A stretch of DNA of 64,000 nucleotides, from positions 39,376-103,375 of the forward strand of contig NZ_JAPNLJ010000030.1 in the NCBI RefSeq assembly GCF_026627445.1, in the 5' to 3' direction. Of this stretch, positions 8,523 through 16,248 are shown in pieces; position 1 is the first letter of the stretch; each line of letters begins with the position of its first letter. The notes under the pieces are model-generated. The model was not told the DNA's origin and did no database searches. It was given only the letters and a program-made list of their open reading frames with translations. This DNA is from Streptomyces sp. H27-H1 (GTDB taxonomy: Bacteria > Actinomycetota > Actinomycetes > Streptomycetales > Streptomycetaceae). The position numbers and the translations under genes are program-made.

Positions 8523-8693
8523 TCCAGCCTCCGGAGCCCCGCTCGCGGTCCGGGCCCGGACCCACCTCGCGGCCCGGCCCGGACCCTCGTCCGCCGCCCG
8601 GCCCGGGGGGATCTCCTCCACCCCCTACCGGGGTATGACATCCGGTTTGGCTCCACGGTGCGACGCCCCGTGCGTCACCTTCTCCTTACCTTC

Positions 8694-8710
8694 CTCCTCG
8701 TCACGAGGAG
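8694..8710 (+). promoter_or_regulatory. short palindrome beside the ribosome-binding site of the secreted hydrolase gene
   Basis: CTCCTCGT and ACGAGGAG (8694-8701, 8703-8710) are perfect inverted copies around one base. The right arm contributes to the AGGAG-rich Shine-Dalgarno region preceding ATG 8723, so the hairpin could mask translation initiation. Function is inferred only. Confidence 0.4.
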
Positions 8711-8722
8711 AGGAGAAGGGGC

Positions 8723-9766
8723 ATGCGCCGCTTCGCAAGGACACTGGTCACGGCCGCTCTGGCCACGGCCGTCGTCGCCGGAACCGCCGGATGGGCATCC
8801 GCCGGCTCGCAGTCGGCCGTCACCGGGCCGCCGCCCGGCAGCGCGGCATGGCGGGCCGACACGGTGTCCGGGCGCCCCCTGCCGGATCCGGCGCGGGCGA
8901 CGCCGTCGGAGGTCGCGCGGTTCTTCGCCGCGCTGGACGACTCCCTGGCGCTGGGCCTCGTACGGTCCCACCCGCTGGTGGCCGGCAATCTGGACGGCGC
9001 CCCGCTCGCGCTCCGCTACGAGGCCAACCGGCTGGCCGTGCTGGCGACGGGCGAGCCCCGCTTCGCCTCGCTGGCCGCGCCCGGCCGGCAGATCCTGGCC
9101 TTCGACCCGCGCGGCCGGGGCACCGTCGCCGAGGTGTTCGGGGACCTGGGTCGGGCCGCGCACGTGTCGGTGGTCGTGCCGGGCTCGGACAACGACGCCA
9201 CCACCTACGACCGGCCCCGGGCCGCGTACACCGGCCCGGCGGGCATGGCCCGCTCCCTGCGGTCAGCGACCGGGGAGGCGGCCGCCGTGATCGCGTGGAC
9301 GGGCTACACCACGCCCGTCGGGGTGGGGCTGGACACGGCCCGCGGGCGCCTCGCGGAGGCGGGCGCGGTCCGCCTGGCCCGGTTCACCGATGGGCTGGAC
9401 GCCGTCGGCGCACCCGACCCGGTGCTGTTCTGCCACAGCTACGGCTCGGTGGTCTGCGGACTGGCGGCCCGGCACACGGACGCCACCGACATCGTCGCCT
9501 TCGGCTCCCCCGGGATGCGGGCGGGCAGTGTCGCGCGCCTGCACACCGACGCCCGCGTATGGGCGGCGCGCGGGCCCGACGACTGGATCTCCGACGTGCC
9601 CAACGTGGAGTTCGCCGGGCTCGGCCACGGCGCCGATCCCACCTCGGCGGCCTTCGGCGCCCGCCGGATCCCCGCCGCCGACGTGGCGGGCCACACCGGC
9701 TACTTCACCCCCGGCACCCAGTCCCTGAAGGCCTTCGCCTCGATCGCCGCGGGAGCGGGCCGATGA
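8723..9766 (+). CDS. secreted alpha/beta hydrolase (DUF1023-like)
   Basis: Exported hydrolase, 347 aa, with a Sec-type signal (MRRFARTLVTAALATAVVAG, cleavage near ASA). The catalytic nucleophile elbow is CHSYGS in VLFCHSYGSVVCG, resembling DUF1023 lipase/esterase-like proteins where a Cys replaces the first Gly. The acid is probably in WAARGPDDWISDV and the His in AGHTGYF near residue 325. The ribosome-binding site GGAGAAGG is strong. ATGA overlap with the acyltransferase gene suggests the two act together on an envelope or exported metabolite, which is inference. Confidence 0.85.
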   Translation: MRRFARTLVTAALATAVVAGTAGWASAGSQSAVTGPPPGSAAWRADTVSGRPLPDPARATPSEVARFFAALDDSLALGLVRSHPLVAGNLDGAPLALRYEANRLAVLATGEPRFASLAAPGRQILAFDPRGRGTVAEVFGDLGRAAHVSVVVPGSDNDATTYDRPRAAYTGPAGMARSLRSATGEAAAVIAWTGYTTPVGVGLDTARGRLAEAGAVRLARFTDGLDAVGAPDPVLFCHSYGSVVCGLAARHTDATDIVAFGSPGMRAGSVARLHTDARVWAARGPDDWISDVPNVEFAGLGHGADPTSAAFGARRIPAADVAGHTGYFTPGTQSLKAFASIAAGAGR

Positions 9767-10986
9767 GCGCGCCCGGCACCATCCTCACCAGGGCACGGGA
9801 GGCCGCCGGCCGGATCGACGCGAAGACCCCCGCCCACCGGGACCGGGCGGTCGACGGGCTGCGGGCGCTGGCCCTGCTGGCCGTTCCGACCGGGCACTGG
9901 CTGCTCGGCGGGTTCACCCTCGACGACGTCGGGGCCCTGCACAATGCCAGTCCCCTCTCCGCCTTCGGCGGCCTGGCGCCGGCCAGTTGGGTGCTGCAGA
10001 TGCTCGGCATCTTCTTCCTGGTCGGAGGCTATGCCTCGGCGCTCTCCTTCCGGCGCCGCACCGGATCGGCCGGGGCTTGGCTGAAGGGCCGGACCTCCCG
10101 GCTGGGGCGGCCGGTGCTCGGGGTCACGGCGGTGTGGGCGCTGGCCGCGCCCGTGCTGTACGCGGCCGGGGTGCCCGAGGCCACGCTGCGGACAGGGGCG
10201 AAGCTGGTGATCCAGCCGCTCTGGTTCGTCGGGGTGTACCTGCTGGTCACCGCGCTGACCCCGTACTGCGTGCGGGCCGCGCACCGGCTGGGCGGCTGGG
10301 CGGCCGCCCCGCTGCTCGCCTCGGTCGCGGTGGTGGACTTCCTGCGCTACGGGCCCTTCGCGGACTCGGTGCCCGGGTGGGTGGCGCTGGTGAACATCCT
10401 GCCGGGCTGGCTGTTCGCGTACCAGCTCGGTGTGGACTGGGGCGAGGGCCGGATCGGGCGGCGCGGCGGGTGGCTGCTGCTGGCGGGCGGGGGCGCACTG
10501 TTCGCGGCCCTGCTGGTGGTCTTCCACTACCCGGCGTCGATGGTCGGCGTGCCGGGCAAGACCCGGACCAACTCCCATCCGCCGTCGCTGCTGGTACTGG
10601 CCCTGGCCTCGGCCCAGTCGGGAGCGGCGATCCTGCTGCGGGACCGGCTGGCGCGGCTGCTGGCCCGGCCGCTGCTGTGGGCGCCGGTGGTCGTGGTCAA
10701 CCTGTGCGCGATGACGATCCTGTGCTGGCACCAGACGGCGATGCTGGCGGCCGCCGTACCGGGTTCGTTCGCGGGCGGGCTGGCCGGTCTGACGACTGCG
10801 CCGGACAGTGTCGGATGGATCGTGGCGCGGTTGGCGTGGATGCCGGTGTTCGCGGCGCTGCTGGTGGGCATCGCCCGCTACGCTCGCCGGTTCGAGCAGC
10901 CCTGGACGAGGGCCACGGCGGTGCGCCGTACCGTGGCCGGCCTGCTGGCGGCCGGGTTCGCGGTCTTCGCACTGGGCCTGGCTTAG
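9763..10986 (+). CDS. membrane acyltransferase (acyltransferase-3/OafA type)
   Basis: Integral membrane O-acyltransferase, 407 aa, about ten TM helices. The catalytic His sits in the early AVPTGHWLLGG segment after the DGLRALALLA signature that opens this family; GIFFLVGGYASA and WFVGVYLLV follow in the usual order. These enzymes move acyl groups from cytoplasmic acyl-CoA to sugars, lipids or peptides across the membrane. Its start ATG overlaps the upstream hydrolase stop, so the pair is an operon with an acylase/acyltransferase flavour. Confidence 0.85.
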   Translation: MSAPGTILTRAREAAGRIDAKTPAHRDRAVDGLRALALLAVPTGHWLLGGFTLDDVGALHNASPLSAFGGLAPASWVLQMLGIFFLVGGYASALSFRRRTGSAGAWLKGRTSRLGRPVLGVTAVWALAAPVLYAAGVPEATLRTGAKLVIQPLWFVGVYLLVTALTPYCVRAAHRLGGWAAAPLLASVAVVDFLRYGPFADSVPGWVALVNILPGWLFAYQLGVDWGEGRIGRRGGWLLLAGGGALFAALLVVFHYPASMVGVPGKTRTNSHPPSLLVLALASAQSGAAILLRDRLARLLARPLLWAPVVVVNLCAMTILCWHQTAMLAAAVPGSFAGGLAGLTTAPDSVGWIVARLAWMPVFAALLVGIARYARRFEQPWTRATAVRRTVAGLLAAGFAVFALGLA

Positions 10987-11174
10987 TCCGGCAACGGCCC
11001 TTGCCGGTTCGCCCCTGCCTCCGGCACCCCGGCGGGCTGCGAACTCGTGGACGCGCAGACACCGGGGCCCGGCCCGGAGTGAAATCGCGGTGCACGTCCG
11101 CGCGGCGGGTGCGAACCCGGTGGACCTGATATCCACGACGGGCGCCAACCCGGCGAAATTCCCGGGTCCGCGGG

Positions 11175-11555
11175 TCAGGAGGCGGCCTGGCCGGTGTCGA
11201 TGACGCAGAAGCGGTTGCCGTCGGGATCGGCGAGCACGACGAAGTCGGCATCGGCGGGATAGAGGTCCCACTCGACCCGCTGGGCGCCCAGCGAGACCAG
11301 CCGTTCCACCTCGGCCAACTGATCGGACGCATCGGCTGCGTACAGATCCAGATGGGTTCGCGGATGGTCCCGGACCGGGGTCACGCTCAGACTGAGCGAC
11401 AGCTGGACTCCGGCCGCCACCCCTGGGGCCGGAACCAGAACCACCCAGTCGTCCTCCATCTCCTCACGCGGCACGTACCCCAGGGCCGCCCCCCAGAAGG
11501 CAGCCGCACGCGGCACGTCCGAGACACCCAGCACAACGGATCCGATACTCAGCAT
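11175..11555 (-). CDS. VOC family (glyoxalase/bleomycin-resistance) protein
   Basis: Small vicinal-oxygen-chelate protein, 126 aa, with the two beta-alpha-beta-beta-beta halves: IGSVVLGVSDVPRAAAFWGAALGY and RTHLDLYAADASDQLAEVERLVSLG, closing with DPDGNRFCVID. Usual metal ligand positions (His in RTHLDL, Glu replaced by Cys region at the end) are incomplete, so enzymatic function is uncertain. The ATG at 11553-11555 is the natural start. Alone in its transcription unit, separated from the upstream gene by a strong terminator. Confidence 0.82.
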   Translation of the reverse strand: MLSIGSVVLGVSDVPRAAAFWGAALGYVPREEMEDDWVVLVPAPGVAAGVQLSLSLSVTPVRDHPRTHLDLYAADASDQLAEVERLVSLGAQRVEWDLYPADADFVVLADPDGNRFCVIDTGQAAS

Positions 11556-11618
11556 GCGTCGATTCTGACGCACGGGAACATCGCTCCCAGGTGGGCCCGT
11601 CCGGAGCACCCGTACGAA

Positions 11619-11656
11619 ACGAGAGCGCCGCTCCCTCCGGGGAGCGGCGCTCTCGT
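11619..11656 (-). terminator. strong intrinsic hairpin
   Basis: Perfect 17-bp stem (ACGAGAGCGCCGCTCCC with its complement) and a TCCG tetraloop, directly downstream of the DUF350 gene stop at 11684 and upstream of the VOC gene. It lacks a long U tract, as is common in Streptomyces. Confidence 0.85.
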
Positions 11657-11683
11657 GTGTGGCGTTCGGGCGGGCGCGGGCCG

Positions 11684-12106
11684 TCAGGCGATGGAAGCGG
11701 CGACGATCGCGGCGACCGCGAGGTTGCAGGAGGCCGTCACCCATACGGCGGGGTGCGGCTCGGGGTCGACCACGATCGCGCCGAGCCTGCCCGGGGTCAC
11801 CAGGTCCAGCAGCAGGAAGGCCACGGCCATCAGGACCAGGCCGAGGATTCCGAAGGCCGCCGTGGAGAGCAGGCCCTTGCCGAAGCTGTCGTACGTGGTC
11901 CAGATCGAGGTGAAGACGATGCCGCCGATGCCGAGCAGCGCCGACGAGAGCATCACGGAGGCGTTGCGGTTGCGCTCCTCCCAGATCTGCTTCGGCAGTT
12001 TGCCGGGGGTCAGCACGTCCACCAGGACGATGCCGAGGATGAGCAGCACCAGACCGACGCCGCCGAATGCGCTGGTGCGGCCAAGTCCGTTGATGATGTC
12101 GCTCAT
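11684..12106 (-). CDS. DUF350 family membrane protein
   Basis: Four-TM protein, 140 aa, with the duplicated two-helix layout of DUF350: GGVGLVLLILGIVLVDVLTPGKLP in the first half and AAFGILGLVLMAVAFLLLDLVTPG in the second. The repeated (L/V)xDLLTPGxL signature is clear in both halves. Such proteins are often linked to phage-shock or polyamine-related genes, but no such partner is adjacent here. Single-gene unit ended by the terminator at 11619-11656. Biochemical role unknown. Confidence 0.85.
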   Translation of the reverse strand: MSDIINGLGRTSAFGGVGLVLLILGIVLVDVLTPGKLPKQIWEERNRNASVMLSSALLGIGGIVFTSIWTTYDSFGKGLLSTAAFGILGLVLMAVAFLLLDLVTPGRLGAIVVDPEPHPAVWVTASCNLAVAAIVAASIA

Positions 12107-12210
12107 TGGGAAGCCGTCTCCGGGTGGGGTAGGAAGTACGTCGCGTGCCTGTCGTCGCGGTGGCCGAATCTATCGCACGCCATGGCACCCGACCATGGGG
12201 AGGTCTGGAA

Positions 12211-14115
12211 ATGGCGGAGCTCAGGGCCGCGCGGCCCGGGGAAGCCGAGGCGTTGACGGATCTGGTCATGCGGTCGAAGGCGCACTGGGGGTACGGGGCG
12301 GGGTTCCTCGCCGCGTGCGCTCCGGAGTTGCGGATCGAGGCCGGGGACGTGGAGCGGCGGCGGATCGTGGTCGCCGGGCCCGGGGCCCGGTCCGGCGGCG
12401 GCCCGGCCGCCGTGCTCGGGCTCGCCTCCCTGGACGGGGAGCCGCCGCTCGGACGGCTGGGGCTGCTCTTCGTCGAGCCGGCGGCCATCGGCGGGGGCGT
12501 GGGGCGCCTGCTGTACCGGGACGTGGTGCGTCGCGCCGCCGAGCTGGGTTTCCGCCGGCTTCTGATCGACGCCGATCCGCACGCCCGCGGGTTCTACCGG
12601 GCGATGGGCGCGGTGGGCGAGGGCCCGGGCCCGGGCCCGGACGCTCTCGGCGCGCTCGTGCCGTTCGAGGTGGCGCCCGCGCCCCTGGCCGACTGGGCCC
12701 GGGCCTGGACGGGCGGCGCGGCGGCCGTACACGTGGGCAATGTCGCCGAGTACAACGCACAGTTCGCCGACGCCTCCCTGGACCGGGGACAGACGGCCGC
12801 CCACCACTACGCCTGTCTGGCCGCCTTCTACAGTCCCCGGCCGGCCGCGCTGGTGCTGCCGCGCCCGGTACCGCAGGGCTGGATCTCCCTGCTCGGACGC
12901 CAACTGGACTGGCCCGCCGGGGTCGAGGTGTACGACGGGCTGGCGGAGCGGGACCCGGATCTGTCGGACGCCGTACGGGCCCGGCCGGCGCTGGCCGCGC
13001 GGCTGGCCGGGACCGGGTCCGTGACCGGAGCCCTCGCCGGGGCGCCCCTCGTGCCGTGGGGGCTGACCGCCCCCTTCGCGCGTCTGGCGCGGCGGCCCTG
13101 GCGGCCGGAGGAGCTGCGGTACGAGTCGAAGTCGGCGGCGCACGGGCTGTTCGGGCGGATCCTCGCGGAGGGCGGGCATCCCGCGATCACGCTTCCCGCG
13201 CAGTGGCGGGCGCCGACCCGGCGGGCGGCGGTCCGGCTGCTGGCTTCGCGTACCGGGGCGGGCGAGAGCACCGTCCTCAAATCGGAGCACGGGGTCGGGG
13301 GTTCGGGCACCACGGTGGTGACTCCCGAGCGGATCCGCGCGGCGGGCGGGGCCCGGGCCGTGGTGCGGGCGTTGCCGCGCGGTCCGCTGCTGGTGGAGGA
13401 GTACGTACGCGGCCCGGCGGATCCGGACGAGCCGCGCGACCTCACGTATGACGGGTTCGTGGACGCGCGGGGCCGGGTGCACGAGGTGGGCGGGGCGGTG
13501 ATGGACGTGGCGGACGGCGGGTACCGCGGGGCCACGGTGGGGCCGGGGGTGGTCCCCGGGTGGGCACAGGAGCCTCTGCTGGCCTTCGGCGGGGCGGTGG
13601 GCCGGGAGCTGTCGGCCGCGGGCTACCGGGGCTGGTTCGACGTGGATTTCGTCGCCGACGGTGCGGGACGGCTCGCGCCGACGGAGACGAACCTGCGGCT
13701 GACCGGGCCGTCCGTCGCCTTCGTGGTGGCGGCCCGGCTGGACGAACTGCGGGGCGCGGGGCACTTCGTACGGATCGTCGACCGGGTGGAGCTGGGTGCC
13801 CGGCTTCCGGAGGCTGCGTTCGACGACCTGTGCGAGCGGCTGGTTCGCAGGTGCGCCGGGACCGGCGCGGTGTTCCTCCCCGCCATCCCCACCGGCGCCT
13901 TCGAACCGGCGCCTTGGATGGGCGCCCTGGTGGCCGCGGCCGGCAGGGAACTGCTGGACGCGGCCGAACGGCTGGTTCGGGCTGAGGCACTGTCCGTCGG
14001 GGCGATGTTCGAGCAGGCGGGCGGGGCTCAGCCGGCCGGGCCGGAGGCCGCTTCCCGGGCCGGCGCCGGTTCCGGGTTCACGTCGAAGGCGCTGAGCGGC
14101 GGGCGGGAGGCGTAG
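12211..14115 (+). CDS. GNAT acetyltransferase fused to ATP-grasp ligase (pre-ATP-grasp type)
   Basis: 634-aa fusion. Residues 1-155 form a GNAT N-acyltransferase with the acyl-CoA loop AAIGGGVGRLLY. Residues 172-290 resemble the pre-ATP-grasp domain seen in PGM1-like peptide ligases (VHVGN, AHHYACLAAFYSPRPAAL). The ATP-grasp core has Lys357 (STVLKSEHG), the flexible GVGGSGTTVV loop, Glu396/397 (LLVEEYV) and metal residues in FDVDFVAD and TETNLR (Glu492, Asn494). Start at 12211 is preferred over 12145 because GGGAGG precedes it and the GNAT begins there. I infer amide-bond formation on an acylated or acylable small molecule; substrate unknown. The 3' end overlaps the converging adenylation gene by 88 bp. 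Confidence 0.8.
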   Translation: MAELRAARPGEAEALTDLVMRSKAHWGYGAGFLAACAPELRIEAGDVERRRIVVAGPGARSGGGPAAVLGLASLDGEPPLGRLGLLFVEPAAIGGGVGRLLYRDVVRRAAELGFRRLLIDADPHARGFYRAMGAVGEGPGPGPDALGALVPFEVAPAPLADWARAWTGGAAAVHVGNVAEYNAQFADASLDRGQTAAHHYACLAAFYSPRPAALVLPRPVPQGWISLLGRQLDWPAGVEVYDGLAERDPDLSDAVRARPALAARLAGTGSVTGALAGAPLVPWGLTAPFARLARRPWRPEELRYESKSAAHGLFGRILAEGGHPAITLPAQWRAPTRRAAVRLLASRTGAGESTVLKSEHGVGGSGTTVVTPERIRAAGGARAVVRALPRGPLLVEEYVRGPADPDEPRDLTYDGFVDARGRVHEVGGAVMDVADGGYRGATVGPGVVPGWAQEPLLAFGGAVGRELSAAGYRGWFDVDFVADGAGRLAPTETNLRLTGPSVAFVVAARLDELRGAGHFVRIVDRVELGARLPEAAFDDLCERLVRRCAGTGAVFLPAIPTGAFEPAPWMGALVAAAGRELLDAAERLVRAEALSVGAMFEQAGGAQPAGPEAASRAGAGSGFTSKALSGGREA

Positions 14116-16109
14116 ACCGCCACGATCCCGGCGGCGATCATCAGGGGGATGTTGAAGGTGTAGACGAGGGCCGCCTGTTGGGGCCAGTCCTGCTTGGCGG
14201 CGAGCCGGTAGAGGTTGTCCTGCGGCCACCAGGCGGCCAGCAGGTAGACGATCGCCAGGTGGGCGGCCGTGGTGATGCGGGGGCCGCGGCGCCCGTGGCG
14301 GAGCATCCGGGAGCGGCCGATGAACAGGAACAGCACACCGGCCGCGAAGGCCCAGGACTCGGCCAGGTAGAGGATGAAGAAGAGCGTCGCGTACGGGTTC
14401 GGGACGCCGGAGAGGTCCGTGGATCCGGGCCAGAACATCGCGGTCAGGAGCATGGCGACGCCCCCCAGCAGCAGCAGCCCGAGCACGACGAAGAAGACGA
14501 GTCCAGCCCATCCGGAGGCATGGGGCCCCGATGAAGACCTCGCGTACTTGGTCCCGCCCCCGGTCGGCCCGTCTTCGGCGGGCCCCGGGGGCAGCGGGAG
14601 CGCGCTGCGCTGCTCGCGGCCGGCCTTGTCCCGGGGGATCCGGGGCAGCCGGAACACGGCGCTCGGCATCATGGCTCCCGGGAGCCTGCCCGCCAGGTGT
14701 CGGCGGAGCTCCGCGCCGTCGGGGAGGTCGGAGCCCGGTGGCCGGCTGTCGTTGTCGGCGGGCGGGGCGAGGAAGGCGATGAGCGCCGGCCTCGCGTTCA
14801 CCCCCGTACCGGCGCCCTTGACCTCGGCCAGGACTGCCCCGCCGACCGCCGCATGGCCGCGGATCGCCGATTCGACGGGATGCGGGTCGAGGGGTTTGCC
14901 GTCCACGGTGAGCCGGTCGCGGATCCGGCCGCGGAACTCCAGCAGCCCGTCGGGGCGCAGCGCACCGAGATCGCCGGTCGGGACCGGTTCGCCGCCGCCG
15001 GGCACGGTGAGGTGGATCTCCCCGTCGCACAGGTCGAGTTGGCAGCCGGGGAACGGGGAGCCGATCAACGAGAGTTCCTCGGACCCGTCCAACGGCCCGG
15101 CGAGTTGCGGGAGTTCGAACCGGGCACCGATGCCCACCGCCTCGGTGGGACCGTAGACGTTCAGCAGCCGGGCGCCGGGCCGCAGCCGGGCGAGCAGGGC
15201 GGCCTGCTCGTCGAGGTAGAGCCGGTCGCCGGTGACCGTGACCATGCGCAGGGAGCGGAGCCCTTCGTCGGTGCGGCGCAGGGTCTTCGACAGGGCTGCC
15301 TCGCGGTCGCGCAGGAGGAGCTGTGTGGCGGTGCCCGGGTCGGCGTGCAGGACGGTGACCCGCTCGGCGTCTACGGCGCGGCGCAGCGACTCGGCCGTCC
15401 AGCGCGGCCCCTCGGGCAGGACGAGGGCGGCGCCCTCGCACAGGGCCCGCGTCCATCCGGCGGCGAAGCCGGTGAGGTCCGGGGCGGCGGCGATCAGGTG
15501 CCGGTCCTCGGGGACCGGCCCCGTCACCCGGGCCCAGCCCTCGTGGGCGGCGAGGAGCCGTCCGTGGCCGATGGGGACGGCCCGCCGGTCCGCGCCCCCG
15601 GTGAACAGCACGGCGGCCGCGTCCCCTCGTACGACACGCTCCGGCGGGTCGGCGGGCAGCCCGCCCGCCTCGTCCGCGTGTGCGCCGAGGCGGATCACCC
15701 GCAGATGGCCGCCGTCGCCGCCGTCGTCGAGGCGGGCCCGGTCCGCGGCGTCGGCGAGCAGGGCGAAGGGCCGGGAGGCGGCGAGCTGGCGCTGCCCGGT
15801 GCGCGGGTTCTCGATGTCGATGACGGCGTAGGCGGCGCCGGCCTTGAGAATGGCGAGGAGCACGGCGAGGAGCTCGGCCCGCGGGGCGCAGGCCACGGCG
15901 AGGACGGACCGGTCGGGCAGTCCGGAGTTCAGCAGGTGGTGGGCCAACCGGTTCGCGCGTGCGTCGAGTTGTCCGTAGGTGAGGCTGTCGGTGCCCGCGG
16001 CGACGGCCTGGGCTCCCGGGGTGTCGCGTACCCAGCGTTCGAAGCGGGTCAGAACGGTGTCGTCGGTGCGTCGGCCGGAGTGCGTGAAGGACTCTGATCC
16101 GTGCGTCAT
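14028..16109 (-). CDS. stand-alone adenylation domain fused to a four-TM membrane domain
   Basis: 693 aa. Residues 15-505 form an AMP-binding (amino-acid adenylation) domain: A5 NVYGPTEA (318-324), A7 PTGDLG, A8-like GRIRDRLTVDGKPLDPHPVE, A10-like PRIPRDKAG with the catalytic Lys495 position filled, and Asp211 at the usual substrate-amine position. The A3 phosphate loop is eroded (FTGGADRRAVPIGHG in place of the SGTTG-type loop). No carrier-protein domain follows; instead residues 533-667 contain four TM helices. It is convergent with the ATP-grasp fusion and shares 88 bp of 3' sequence. An activating or sensing enzyme at the membrane is inferred. Confidence 0.8.
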   Translation of the reverse strand: MTHGSESFTHSGRRTDDTVLTRFERWVRDTPGAQAVAAGTDSLTYGQLDARANRLAHHLLNSGLPDRSVLAVACAPRAELLAVLLAILKAGAAYAVIDIENPRTGQRQLAASRPFALLADAADRARLDDGGDGGHLRVIRLGAHADEAGGLPADPPERVVRGDAAAVLFTGGADRRAVPIGHGRLLAAHEGWARVTGPVPEDRHLIAAAPDLTGFAAGWTRALCEGAALVLPEGPRWTAESLRRAVDAERVTVLHADPGTATQLLLRDREAALSKTLRRTDEGLRSLRMVTVTGDRLYLDEQAALLARLRPGARLLNVYGPTEAVGIGARFELPQLAGPLDGSEELSLIGSPFPGCQLDLCDGEIHLTVPGGGEPVPTGDLGALRPDGLLEFRGRIRDRLTVDGKPLDPHPVESAIRGHAAVGGAVLAEVKGAGTGVNARPALIAFLAPPADNDSRPPGSDLPDGAELRRHLAGRLPGAMMPSAVFRLPRIPRDKAGREQRSALPLPPGPAEDGPTGGGTKYARSSSGPHASGWAGLVFFVVLGLLLLGGVAMLLTAMFWPGSTDLSGVPNPYATLFFILYLAESWAFAAGVLFLFIGRSRMLRHGRRGPRITTAAHLAIVYLLAAWWPQDNLYRLAAKQDWPQQAALVYTFNIPLMIAAGIVAVYASRPPLSAFDVNPEPAPAREAASGPAG

Positions 16110-16210
16110 GGACCGATTCTGTCACCGGGCACCGACAGTCACGAAGGGGAGGAAAATCGCCCTTACGAGCGGGAGTTGGTCCTGAATCGGATCATGTGGG
16201 GCTCCACCTA

Positions 16211-16241
16211 TTGACCTCAAGGTTGGTTGAGGTCTTAGCGT
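16211..16241 (+). promoter_or_regulatory. MerR-type promoter/operator with 19-bp spacer
   Basis: The -35 TTGACC (16211-16216) and -10 TAGCGT (16236-16241) are 19 bp apart, the over-long spacing typical of MerR-family activated promoters. Between and over them lies a perfect dyad GACCTCAA-N6-TTGAGGTC (16213-16234), close to SoxR/MerR operators. Transcription would begin at or next to the ATG at 16249, giving a leaderless mRNA, which fits the absence of a ribosome-binding site. Confidence 0.75.
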
Positions 16242-16248
16242 TCGGCTC

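Noticed and set aside
12145..12210. Upstream ATG (12145) as start of the GNAT/ATP-grasp gene
   Set aside because: No ribosome-binding site and the extra 22 residues do not fit a GNAT; ATG 12211 has GGGAGG and starts the domain.
12103..16125. Open minus-strand frame of over 1,300 codons
   Set aside because: It is mostly antisense to the GNAT/ATP-grasp gene and out of frame with the adenylation gene; composition is Arg/Pro/Gly-rich nonsense typical of shadow frames in GC-rich DNA.
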